A DNA stretch of 64,000 nucleotides from Aldehydirespirator sp965116965 (GTDB lineage: Bacteria > Actinomycetota > Acidimicrobiia > Acidimicrobiales > Aldehydirespiratoraceae). Below are positions 15,111-23,248 of the stretch, one piece after another. Both the position numbers and the translations under genes were made by a program. The notes beneath the pieces were generated by a model. That model was not told where the DNA came from. It made no database searches and saw only the letters and a list, made by a program, of their open reading frames with translations. Every line of letters starts with the position of its first letter. The stretch's first letter is position 1. Where the stretch lies: assembly GCA_965116965.1 (NCBI GenBank), contig OZ220743.1, positions 3,286,001 to 3,350,000 on the forward strand. Direction: 5' to 3'.

Positions 15111-15985
15111 TCGATGCCCTCGACAGTCGCCAGCTCCTTGTTCGCCTTGGCGATGTCGCTCTGGTACTTCAGCAGGATGTTCACCGTGTCGGCGGCCACG
15201 TCGGCGTCGATGTGCTGCACGCCCAGCAGGACCAGCGTGCGGGCCCAGTCGAGGGTCTCAGACACCGACGGGGGCTTCTTGAGCTCCAGCCGGCGGATGG
15301 AGCGGACCACCCGAGCCACCTGGTCGGCCAGGTTCTCGGCTATGTCGGAAACCTTGGCCAGCACGATCTCCTTCTCGCGCTCCATCGTCGGGTAGTCGAT
15401 GTGGAGATACAGGCAGCGCCGCTTGAGCGCCTCGCTCAGTTCGCGGGTGTTGTTGGACGTCAGGAACACCAGCGGCACCTGCAGCGCCTCCATGGTGCCC
15501 AGCTCCGGGATCGAGACCTGGTACTCGCTGAGGATCTCCAGCAGCAGGGCCTCGGTCTCGACCTCCACCCGGTCGACCTCGTCGATCAGCAGCACGATCG
15601 GATCTGTGGCCCTGATGGCCTCCAGCAGAGGCCGGGTCAACAGGAACTCGTCGGAGAAGATGTCGTCTGAGACCTCGTCCCAGCCCACGTCCGCGTCGCG
15701 CTCGGTCTGGATCCGCAGCAGCTGCTTCTTGTAGTTCCACTCGTACAGCGCCTTGGCCTCGTCGAGGCCCTCATAGCACTGCAGGCGGATCAGCCGGCTG
15801 CCCGTCATCTCGGCCACGCTCTTGGCCAGCTGGGTCTTGCCGGTACCGGCCGGACCCTCGACCAGCACGGGCTTGTCGAGCCGGTCGGCCAGGTAGACGA
15901 CTCCGGCCAGGCCGGAGTCGCAGAGGTAGTCGACCTTGGAGAGATCCTGTTGGACCGCGCCGACGTCAGTGAAGCGATGCGACAT
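15104..15985 (-). CDS. MoxR-type AAA+ ATPase
   Basis: About 293 residues. Walker A GPAGTGKT, Walker B IVLLIDEVD, sensor-1 FLTSNNTRELSEALKRRC and a C-terminal helical lid: the pattern of MoxR ATPases. With the VWA protein encoded next, it likely forms an ATP-driven chaperone pair for maturing a protein complex. ATG at 15985 gives MSHRFTDVG; a TTG at 15994 has aagg four bases upstream and is an alternative. Confidence 0.88.
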   Translation of the reverse strand: MSHRFTDVGAVQQDLSKVDYLCDSGLAGVVYLADRLDKPVLVEGPAGTGKTQLAKSVAEMTGSRLIRLQCYEGLDEAKALYEWNYKKQLLRIQTERDADVGWDEVSDDIFSDEFLLTRPLLEAIRATDPIVLLIDEVDRVEVETEALLLEILSEYQVSIPELGTMEALQVPLVFLTSNNTRELSEALKRRCLYLHIDYPTMEREKEIVLAKVSDIAENLADQVARVVRSIRRLELKKPPSVSETLDWARTLVLLGVQHIDADVAADTVNILLKYQSDIAKANKELATVEGIEP

Positions 15986-16007
15986 GGCGATCAACCAGCC
16001 TTGTCAA

Positions 16008-17315
16008 TCAGCGGACGTGGCCTTCGCCGCGCACGACGAACTTGAGGGTGGTGAGCTGGTCGAGCCCCATCGGCCCGCGAGCGTGGAGCTTCTGGGTGCT
16101 TATGCCGATCTCAGCCCCGAACCCGAACTCCTCGCCGTCCACGAATCGGGTGGAGGCATTGACGAGCACGGCCGCGGCGTCGACCTGCCTGGTGAACCGG
16201 TCGGCCGCGGCGAGATCGGAGGTGATGATGGTCTCGGAGTGGCCCGACCCGTTGTCGTTCACATGGGCGATGGCCTCGTCGAGAGTGTCAACCACCCTCA
16301 CCGACATCTTCAGGTCCAGGAACTCGGTGGCGTGGTCGGTGGCGGTCGCCTCCCCCATCGACGGCACGGCCTGGCGGGCCCGCTCGTCGCCGACAAGCTC
16401 GACGCCGGCCAGCGCGGCCGCAGCCCGGGGCAGGAACTCTGCCGCCACTGCGGAGTGGACCACCAGTGATTCCAGAGCGTTGCACACTCCCGGTCGCTGG
16501 GTCTTGCCGTTGACGACGATGTTCAGGGCGGCGTCGAGGTCGGCGGAGGCGTCCACATAGGCGTGGCAGTTGCCCGCCCCGTCGATGACCACGGGCACGG
16601 TGGCGTGCTCGATCACCGATTCGAGGAGCGACGGCCCGCCCCGAGGGATCAGGCAGTCGACGTAGTCGTTCTGCTGCATGAACTCCACCGCCGCGGCCCT
16701 AGAGGCATCCTCCACCAGGACGAGCGCGTCGGCGGGCAGGCCGGCCGACGAGATGGCCTCGCGGATGGCGGCCGCGATGGCCAGATTGGACTGGACGGCC
16801 GACGACGATCCCCTAAGGAAGGCGGCGTTGCCCGACTTGAGGCAGAGCCCGGCGGCGTCCGAGGTGACGTTGGGACGGCTCTCGTAGATGATGGCAACCA
16901 CCCCGAGGGGAACCCGCAGCCTCTCGATGCGCAGCCCGTTGGGCCTCACCCAGCCGTCGGCCACCTCGCCCACCGGATCGGGCCGGGCCGCTATCTGGGA
17001 GAGTCCGCCGGCCATGGCGTCGATCCGGGCGGTCGACAGCCGCAGGCGGTCGACGAGCGGAGCCGGGGTGCCGCCGGCGATGGCCCGCTCGACGTCGATG
17101 GCGTTGGCCGCGCAGATCACCTCGGCTCGGGCCACCAGCAGGTCGGCCGCCGCGTGCAGGGCCGCGTCCTTGACCGCGGTAGATGCCGCGGCCATCGCCC
17201 TGGAAGCAGCCTTGGCCCGGGCGGCCAGCTCGGCCACCGGCGCCGGCGAGGGCTCGGGTACGGACTCGGTGACGGGCGCGGCGGACGGCATGACGGTGGT
17301 TGCGGCACGGCTCAT
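16008..17315 (-). CDS. proA: Gamma-glutamyl phosphate reductase
   Basis: Second step of proline synthesis: NADPH-dependent reduction of gamma-glutamyl phosphate to glutamate semialdehyde. 435 residues, normal length. Aldehyde-dehydrogenase fold with the catalytic cysteine in QRPGVCNALES, plus VPLGVVAIIYESRPNVTSDA, GSSSAVQSNLAIA, PRGGPSLLESV and EEFGFGAEIGIST. The N-terminus has a short Ala/Pro-rich extension. Its partner proB lies 6 kb away at 23249-24397; the two are usually adjacent, and murJ, pspA and an accessory island now separate them. Confidence 0.97.
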   Translation of the reverse strand: MSRAATTVMPSAAPVTESVPEPSPAPVAELAARAKAASRAMAAASTAVKDAALHAAADLLVARAEVICAANAIDVERAIAGGTPAPLVDRLRLSTARIDAMAGGLSQIAARPDPVGEVADGWVRPNGLRIERLRVPLGVVAIIYESRPNVTSDAAGLCLKSGNAAFLRGSSSAVQSNLAIAAAIREAISSAGLPADALVLVEDASRAAAVEFMQQNDYVDCLIPRGGPSLLESVIEHATVPVVIDGAGNCHAYVDASADLDAALNIVVNGKTQRPGVCNALESLVVHSAVAAEFLPRAAAALAGVELVGDERARQAVPSMGEATATDHATEFLDLKMSVRVVDTLDEAIAHVNDNGSGHSETIITSDLAAADRFTRQVDAAAVLVNASTRFVDGEEFGFGAEIGISTQKLHARGPMGLDQLTTLKFVVRGEGHVR

Positions 17316-17366
17316 CGTCTCAGGCTATAGGGGCCGGGCGACTAGCCTCGATCCGAGAGGCCGAGC

Positions 17367-17453
17367 GGATGGGCAGCTTCATGATGATCTTCGCAGGCGC
17401 CGAGCGAGGCCCCGGGCCCGAGCGGCCCGTGAGCGCAGCAAGCAAGAGCGGGA
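17367..17453 (-). repeat. Dispersed bipartite repeat, copy 2 (inverted)
   Basis: On the minus strand the core runs from 17453 (cccgctcttgcttgctgcgc) to about 17400 (gcctcgctcgg); after about 30 unrelated bases the second part cgctcggcctct follows near 17367-17355. It lies in the gap between proA and the divergent murJ. Confidence 0.75.
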
Positions 17454-17477
17454 CCCAAGTGCAACGGACTGTGGGCG

Positions 17478-19151
17478 GTGACTGAACCGAGGCGACCTCG
17501 CCGGGCTTCGGGCTCGATGATGGTGGCGCTGGGAATCGCGGCCAGCCGCCTGGCCGGACTCGGGCGCGAGACGGTCGCCTCCAGGCTGCTGGGCAACACC
17601 GCAGCCGGCGACGCCTTCGCAGTGGCCATGCGCATCCCGAACATGCTCCAGAACCTGCTCGGAGAGGGCGTGCTGTCGGCCAGTTTCGTGCCCGTGTACA
17701 GCCGGCTGCTCGACGAGGGCGCCCGCGACGAGGACAGCCCCACCGATCCCGGCCAGGTGGCCGGAGCCGTGGCCGCCGCCCTCATGGCGGTCGTGGGGCT
17801 GTCGGTCGCCCTGATCGTCACGCTGGCCCGTCCCATCACCTTCGTGCTGGCTCCCGGGCTGACGGACGACCGTTTCGATCTGGCCGTCTCGCTGGTGCGC
17901 ATCACCGCGCTGGGCACGGGGTTCGCCGTGCTGTCGGCATGGTGCCTCGGGGTGCTCAACAGCCACCGGCGCTTCTTCGTGTCCTACGCGGCCCCGGTTC
18001 TGTGGAACGCGGTGCAGGTCGGGGCGCTGGTAGTGGCCTGGATTCTCGCCTTCGACCTGGACGGGGTGGCCCGAGCCCTGGCCTGGGGCGTGGCCGGTGG
18101 AGGGCTGGCCCAGCTGCTGGTGCAGCTGCCGCTCACCGTGCGTCTGGCCCGGGGGCTGCGCCTGCGATGGATGCGAGGCCATGCCGGCCTGCGGGAGATC
18201 CGCCGCCGGTTCGGTCCTGCGGTGCTGGGCCGCGGCGTGGTGCAGGTGTCGGCGTACGTCGACCTGGTGCTGGCGTCGCTGCTCGCCACGGGCGCCATGG
18301 CCGCCCTGTACCGGGCCCAGATCCTCTACATGCTTCCCGTGAGCCTGTTCGCCATGAGCGTGGCCGCCGCGGAGTTGCCGGAGATGTCACGCCAGGCGGA
18401 CGACCCGGTCGCGCTGGCCACCCGTTCGCGGTCGGCCATGCGCAAGGTCGCCTTCTGGATGCTGCTGGCCGCCGCGGTGTACATTGCGGCCGGCGACCTG
18501 GTGGTGGGCCTGCTGTTCCAGGGCGGCGTGTTCTCGGAGGCCGACACCGTGCTGGTGTGGTTCGTGGTCGGGGCCTACGCGCTCGGACTGCCCGCCACCG
18601 GCGTGAGCCGGGTGCTGCAGAACGTCTGCTACGCCCGAGGGGACACGGCCGGCCCGGCCGGGATCGCCGCGGTCCGCGTGGCGGTGGCCGCGGCGGTCGG
18701 CATGGTCGTGATGTTCCCCCTCGACCGCGTCGTGGTGAGCGGTGACCGGCTGCTCAGCGCCGCCGAGGGCGTCGGACTGGCATGGGCACTGCCTGAAGCC
18801 GAGCGGGCGCTGGGCGATGCGGTGCGGCTGGGCGCAGTAGGGCTGGCGCTGGGGTCGGCCGTGGCGGCGTGGACCGAGATCGTCCTGCTCGCCCGGAGGC
18901 TCCGTACCGAAGAGGCGGTGCGTTCGGCTCTCGGTGCTCCGGCGACGGCCGCGGCAGTGGCCTTCGCCGCGACCGCCGCGCTCAAGCTCCTGATCGACGG
19001 CTGGCCCGTGCTCCTGTCGGCCCCCATAGCGGCCGCATTCGCCGTGGGTGTGTACACGGTGGTCGCCTACCGGCGCGGCCTCGCCGAGGCCCACCTGCTG
19101 CTCCAGCCCGCCCGCAGGATCATCTGGCAACGCCGCAACCAGTCGGGTTGA
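17478..19151 (+). CDS. murJ: Lipid II flippase MurJ
   Basis: Flips lipid II across the cytoplasmic membrane for peptidoglycan synthesis. 557 residues, MOP-superfamily membrane protein with about 14 hydrophobic segments. Diagnostic pieces: GIAASRLAGLGRETVASRLLG, FAVAMRIPNMLQNLLGEG, LSASFVPVYSRL, GVLNSHRRFFVSYAAPVLWN. Actinobacterial MurJ often has long extra cytoplasmic domains; this one ends soon after the last membrane segments. GTG start. Divergent from proA across the gap with the inverted dispersed repeat. Confidence 0.93.
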   Translation: MTEPRRPRRASGSMMVALGIAASRLAGLGRETVASRLLGNTAAGDAFAVAMRIPNMLQNLLGEGVLSASFVPVYSRLLDEGARDEDSPTDPGQVAGAVAAALMAVVGLSVALIVTLARPITFVLAPGLTDDRFDLAVSLVRITALGTGFAVLSAWCLGVLNSHRRFFVSYAAPVLWNAVQVGALVVAWILAFDLDGVARALAWGVAGGGLAQLLVQLPLTVRLARGLRLRWMRGHAGLREIRRRFGPAVLGRGVVQVSAYVDLVLASLLATGAMAALYRAQILYMLPVSLFAMSVAAAELPEMSRQADDPVALATRSRSAMRKVAFWMLLAAAVYIAAGDLVVGLLFQGGVFSEADTVLVWFVVGAYALGLPATGVSRVLQNVCYARGDTAGPAGIAAVRVAVAAAVGMVVMFPLDRVVVSGDRLLSAAEGVGLAWALPEAERALGDAVRLGAVGLALGSAVAAWTEIVLLARRLRTEEAVRSALGAPATAAAVAFAATAALKLLIDGWPVLLSAPIAAAFAVGVYTVVAYRRGLAEAHLLLQPARRIIWQRRNQSG

Positions 19152-19192
19152 GGGTTGCTGGACTCCCGCTCCGCCGCTGAGGAAGTACAGTT

Positions 19193-19999
19193 GTGGATAT
19201 GTGGAAACTCCTCAAGCGCCGCTGGAAGTACCTGACGGCCCGACTGGGCGGCCGCTGGGAGGAGACCGCCGACCCCAAGACCCAGCTGGAGCAGGCCATC
19301 CGCGAGGCCCGGGAGCAGCACAAGCGGCTCAAGGAGCAAGCGGCCAACGTGATCGCCAACCAGAAGCAGACCGAGATGCGGCTCAACCGAGCCATCTCGG
19401 AGCTAGAGCGAGTGAACGTCAACGCCCGCCGCGCCCTAATGATGGCCCAGGAGGCGGTCTCGGACGATGACCAGTCCAAGGCCAAGTCGTACAACTCCGC
19501 AGCCGAGCAGTTGGCCGGCCGCATGATCACGCTCGAACAGGAGATCGAGAGCCTCAAGGACCTGTACCTGCAGACATCACAGGCATCAGACGAGGCCAAG
19601 GCAGCCGTGACGCAGAACTCGCTGAGCCTCCAGGAGAAGCTGAGGCAGCAGCAGATGCTGCTCGGCCAAATCGACCAAGCCCGCATGCAGGAGCAGATGA
19701 ACGAGGCCATGACCTCTCTCTCCGAGGCGGTCGGGGAGGAATTGCCCACCTTCAACGAGATCCGGGACAAGATCGAGGCCCGCTACGCCAAGGCCAAGGG
19801 CATGGCCGAGCTCGCTGAGGGCGGACCCGAAGTGAGCATGCTCGAGATCGAGGAGGCGGCCCGCAACAAGGAGGCCAAGGCTCGCCTCGACCAGATGAGG
19901 GAGAACCTCGGCCTTCCCGCGCCTGCGCCGGATGAGATCATCGAGGCTTCAGTAGTGGAGTCAACCGACGCCGAAACGCCCGCGGCTAAAGAGGACTGA
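19193..19999 (+). CDS. pspA: PspA/IM30 family membrane-maintenance protein
   Basis: 268 residues, mostly coiled-coil, beginning MWKLLKRRWKYLTARL (membrane-binding amphipathic helix) then ADPKTQLEQAIREAREQHKR: the PspA/Vipp1 family that forms membrane-associated oligomers under envelope stress. Ends with an acidic tail (PAAKED). Start GTG at 19193 with gagga nine bases upstream; ATG at 19199 is an alternative. Forty-one bases after murJ on the same strand, so possibly cotranscribed. Confidence 0.9.
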   Translation: MDMWKLLKRRWKYLTARLGGRWEETADPKTQLEQAIREAREQHKRLKEQAANVIANQKQTEMRLNRAISELERVNVNARRALMMAQEAVSDDDQSKAKSYNSAAEQLAGRMITLEQEIESLKDLYLQTSQASDEAKAAVTQNSLSLQEKLRQQQMLLGQIDQARMQEQMNEAMTSLSEAVGEELPTFNEIRDKIEARYAKAKGMAELAEGGPEVSMLEIEEAARNKEAKARLDQMRENLGLPAPAPDEIIEASVVESTDAETPAAKED

Positions 20000-20134
20000 A
20001 GCCCGTATTCGGGTGTCTCACAGCGGAGTCACCGGCAGCCAGATCAGAGCGGTGCAATCGGCGTCGTTCGAGCGGGTAGGAGCGCCGCGCTGCCCCCTAG
20101 GCTGGACGCCTAGACGGCGCAGAGGAGGAACGGG

Positions 20135-20356
20135 ATGAACAGACGCATGACAGCGATCGTCGAACGCGACGGCGACGGCTACGTGGCACTCTGCCCGGAA
20201 GTCGATGTCGCCAGCCAGGGTGAGACGGTAGCTGAGGCTCGTGAGAACCTCGCCGAGGCTCTCACACTCTTCTTCGAAAGCGCTCCCGAAGACGAGATCA
20301 ATCGACGTTTGCGCGGTGAGGTCTACGTAACCCAGGTCGAAGTCGCATTTGGCTAG
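20135..20356 (+). CDS. hicB: HicB-family antitoxin
   Basis: 73 residues with the partial RNase-H-like fold of HicB: MTAIVERDGDGYVALCPEVD, then ASQGETVAEARENLAEALTL. Strong ribosome binding site gaggaggaac before the ATG. The short form lacks a C-terminal DNA-binding domain, as is common where hicB precedes hicA. It opens a small accessory island between the housekeeping genes pspA and proB. Confidence 0.85.
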   Translation: MNRRMTAIVERDGDGYVALCPEVDVASQGETVAEARENLAEALTLFFESAPEDEINRRLRGEVYVTQVEVAFG

Positions 20357-20421
20357 GAGAGTGATGAGCAACTCCCAAATCGCGCAAATCTCAACTGCAA
20401 AACCCCAGGTCAGAGGCTTGC

Positions 20422-20571
20422 ATGCTGCTCCAAAATCGCATTACTCAACAGTCTCCTAGGCTGCGCGTACTGTCCGGGCGGGAGGTCTGCCTCATCCTCT
20501 CCGCTCACGGTCTCGTCGAAGCGAAGCGACGCGGCAGCCATATCGCCATCAAAGGACAACAAGACAAGTAG
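20422..20571 (+). CDS. hicA: HicA-like toxin, short and possibly truncated
   Basis: A 49-codon frame too short for usual ORF cut-offs. It reads RLRVLSGREVCLILSAHGLV then EAKRRGSHIAIKGQQDK and a TAG. The pattern G-x-E-V-(8-9 residues)-G-(5-8)-RRGSHI is the core of HicA mRNA interferases, including the catalytic histidine in GSH. Typical HicA proteins continue another 15-30 residues (a strand, PxH and a final helix), absent here, so the toxin may be inactive or frameshifted. Position right after hicB supports the call. Confidence 0.6.
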   Translation: MLLQNRITQQSPRLRVLSGREVCLILSAHGLVEAKRRGSHIAIKGQQDK

Positions 20572-20620
20572 ACGTGGCGGCGGAATCCGATGGCGACGCT
20601 CCCTCAAGGGAGAGGCCTTC

Positions 20621-21298
20621 TTGGAAGTCGAACAGGAAGCCGCACTTGACATTCTTGACCGCCACCATTCCGAGGCGGTCCTCCTTTGCTCGCTATTCCA
20701 AGCCCACGCGCACACCCGGCACGAACCAGACGACAGCACGCTCGTCGAAATACGCGACATGTGGCGCACTGTGCTTCCTCACCCGCTGTACCAGCCCACC
20801 AAGCCGGCCCTGGACGACTCGACGGCGCTGCTCCGACACTCGTGCCAGTCGACGCATGACCTAATCGAGAAACTGGACACCCTCGCGTCGTACGTGTCTG
20901 ATGGCGAGCCGCTAGCCACTGTCAGTCAGGCCGTCGGTTGCCGATCCGAGCAGGTCTCCATCACGTCCGGGCGAGTGAACCGCGGTTCGCTTGAGCCCCA
21001 GAATGTGCCCATCTACACCATCGAGGATCCCGACGCTTCCCTCACGCCCTGCTCGGCGCGGCATGCCTTCTCGTGGCTGGCCGCTCTACAGCCTGAGAGG
21101 GACTACATCCGACTTGAGGACCGGTCACACGACGTAATCGCCTTCGCCGACTTTCACAATGACGACTTCCTCTATGTGAATCGCGCAACTGACGACAGTG
21201 AGGTTCTTGATCCACCAGCCACCGAGACGCCTCCTTGGCGCAGCGCGCTGAGATCGCTCTATGACATGGCTGAGGCCGAAACCGCTACCACCCGATAG
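20621..21298 (+). CDS. Hypothetical protein
   Basis: 225 residues from a TTG; the frame is open upstream across the hicA-like stop, so the start is uncertain. I do not recognise a family. It is acidic, without signal peptide or membrane segment, and less extreme in GC than neighbouring housekeeping genes. The C-terminal part (HDVIAFADFHNDDFLYVNRA) looks like a compact beta-rich domain. Lying between a toxin-antitoxin pair and an ATPase/TOPRIM pair, it is probably accessory. Confidence 0.5.
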   Translation: MEVEQEAALDILDRHHSEAVLLCSLFQAHAHTRHEPDDSTLVEIRDMWRTVLPHPLYQPTKPALDDSTALLRHSCQSTHDLIEKLDTLASYVSDGEPLATVSQAVGCRSEQVSITSGRVNRGSLEPQNVPIYTIEDPDASLTPCSARHAFSWLAALQPERDYIRLEDRSHDVIAFADFHNDDFLYVNRATDDSEVLDPPATETPPWRSALRSLYDMAEAETATTR

Positions 21299-21437
21299 AG
21301 GACAACACAGGACTACGGATGTGGCAAGCGGCACCAAGCTACTTGGCTCACACCCCCTTGGCCGGTATCGCGAACAAAGCGTGGTCTCTCATCCGCTCAG
21401 AGAGGCAGGAGGACCACCAGGTCGTCGACGGCGCAGG

Positions 21438-22067
21438 CTAAGCGCTGCCTGTCGCCGGATCGTGGAATAGAAGCTGCAGCCAGTTGATGAAGCTGGCTGC
21501 AACTGGTGAGGAAGCGTCCAGGTGCCCGGTTCCAATTGCGGAGCCCGTGGGACGCGCCGCCGCCCGTACGGCAAGCCAGGCATGCACTTGCGCCTTGATG
21601 GCCGGCCCCGGCCACTCTGCCTCAGGGATGCGGTTGACGAACTCCTGGGCGAGGCGCCAGACGAGATCCTCCGCAGGGATCATGGCTGCTACCAGATCTT
21701 CCAGCTGTCCGGGATTCTGGTTGTCGGGCATGAGCCACACCCCGACGCGGGGGCGTCCCTCGACCACGACTCCCCCTGGGTCGGGTTCGCCCGGCAACGT
21801 GATGCCTCGGCGTTTGCAGCGATCACGAACGGCCTGCCAACGAGCGGCGGGGTTGTCGTTGGCGTCTACCACCACTCCCAGAGCGGACCGGCCCGACACG
21901 ACCAATTCGACGGGAATGCTCTCGGCGAGTCCAGGGAATCCACCCTTCTGATCGATGTCGAAGTTGCGCGTCAAACCGGATTGCGCGAGCAGATGCACGA
22001 CGACGTGCTCGTCATCCGGCCCCTCTACGAGCAGCACACGGTCAGAGGTTCCACCAGGCAGAGCCAC
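21438..22067 (-). CDS. TOPRIM-like protein, DUF3226 type
   Basis: 209 residues. The N-terminus DRVLLVEGPDDEHVVVHLL carries the TOPRIM glutamate motif, followed by GVVVDANDNPAARW (acidic D-x-x-D) and VGVWLMPDNQNPGQLEDLV, the pattern of DUF3226 proteins related to OLD-family nucleases. It starts seven bases after the stop of the upstream ATPase gene on the same strand, so the two form an operon. ATPase plus TOPRIM pairs are typical of anti-phage modules (OLD, Gabija, PARIS), in which the TOPRIM protein is the nuclease effector. Such a role here is inference. Confidence 0.75.
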   Translation of the reverse strand: MALPGGTSDRVLLVEGPDDEHVVVHLLAQSGLTRNFDIDQKGGFPGLAESIPVELVVSGRSALGVVVDANDNPAARWQAVRDRCKRRGITLPGEPDPGGVVVEGRPRVGVWLMPDNQNPGQLEDLVAAMIPAEDLVWRLAQEFVNRIPEAEWPGPAIKAQVHAWLAVRAAARPTGSAIGTGHLDASSPVAASFINWLQLLFHDPATGSA

Positions 22068-22074
22068 CGGGCCG

Positions 22075-23202
22075 TCACCTGACCTCTATGCCGTGGCCTG
22101 TGGCCGTCTGGAGCTCCTCTTCGGAATACTCGACCGCGCGGAGACCGCCGTTCTCACGCTCCAAGCGGACCACGACGCCCTCCACATCGTGGTTCTCGCT
22201 CGCAGCAGATGCGAATCCCCTGATGCAGTCCCAGCCGTGAGTGGTTGCGATGACTTGGACGTCATTGTCTGCTGCGGCGCGAAGCACCAGACGCCAATAC
22301 TCGTGCTGTAGCGAATGGTGGATGCCGTTCTCAGCCTCGTCGATGAGCAGCAGACCTCCAGTCGCTCCCGCCAACGCAACCGCAACACCGAACAACCGCA
22401 CGGCACCGTCTCCGAGGCTCCTCAAGGGAACCCTCTCGCCGTCGTCTAGTTTGACTAGGACTCGGCGGGAACGGTAACGGGTATCACCTGAGACCACCGC
22501 AACACCGTCGATGCGATGATTCGCGGCCAGGTTCAGGGCGCGAAGCGCGACCGGCTCCTGTTCAGTCAGTGCAATCTCACCCCACCGCTGATCCAAGTCC
22601 AAGTTATTGAGCAGACCAGGGCCAAGCACCTCGACCCTCAGAGCCTTGGGCCGCCCGTCATCATCTCGGATGGGGCGACGTCGCCATGGCCATCGTCCGC
22701 CGTCCAAGTCTCCGTCGAGCACGGGCAAGAATTCTTCGAAATGGCCGAAGGCGATCCTGAGTACCTGAGCGCTGATCGCCGGCTTGCCCAGCCTTGACAT
22801 CCATTCCTCCGGCATGTCGTCAGTCGAGGAGACCTCGACGACTACCTGTGTATGGGGGTCGCCGGCGAGACCGATCGTGAACGACGTGCCCTTCTTTGCC
22901 TGCCTGCCATGGAACAACGCCCCGAAGTCCGGGATGTCCCTGATGTCCTTCTCTTCGTCCACACGACCTGCATATTCCTCACTGCGGTCGAGGACCGCGG
23001 TGAGGGCTGACAACCGGCCGCGGTCGGCGAAGATGCGGACCGCGTCGAGCACAGTGGTCTTGCCTGTACCGTTCCGGCCCGCGAGGAGCGTCACTCGGCC
23101 GAAGCGGTTGATGGTAAGGCTGTCGATGCCGCGGAAGCCCTCAATCCGCAGCGAGGGCAAATGCGGGGAGTCGTCGCCGGTGTTGTCGGACATTAGCCTC
23201 AT
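22075..23202 (-). CDS. AAA/ABC-type ATPase of the OLD-like group
   Basis: 375 residues. LRIEGFRGIDSLTINRFGRV then LLAGRNGTGKTT (Walker A), a signature-like PLRSLGDGAVRLF, Walker B GLLLIDEAENGIHH and the histidine switch VIATTHGWDC. This is the AAA_15/AAA_21 style of ATPase found in OLD nucleases and other defence systems; the protein has no nuclease domain itself, and the TOPRIM protein encoded next supplies one. ATG at 23202, with another at 23193. Inserted between proB and the pspA side of the locus. Confidence 0.85.
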   Translation of the reverse strand: MRLMSDNTGDDSPHLPSLRIEGFRGIDSLTINRFGRVTLLAGRNGTGKTTVLDAVRIFADRGRLSALTAVLDRSEEYAGRVDEEKDIRDIPDFGALFHGRQAKKGTSFTIGLAGDPHTQVVVEVSSTDDMPEEWMSRLGKPAISAQVLRIAFGHFEEFLPVLDGDLDGGRWPWRRRPIRDDDGRPKALRVEVLGPGLLNNLDLDQRWGEIALTEQEPVALRALNLAANHRIDGVAVVSGDTRYRSRRVLVKLDDGERVPLRSLGDGAVRLFGVAVALAGATGGLLLIDEAENGIHHSLQHEYWRLVLRAAADNDVQVIATTHGWDCIRGFASAASENHDVEGVVVRLERENGGLRAVEYSEEELQTATGHGIEVR

Positions 23203-23248
23203 CCGTGCCGGGGCTGTTCACGGAACATCGTAGCCAGTGGCTGGGTGG

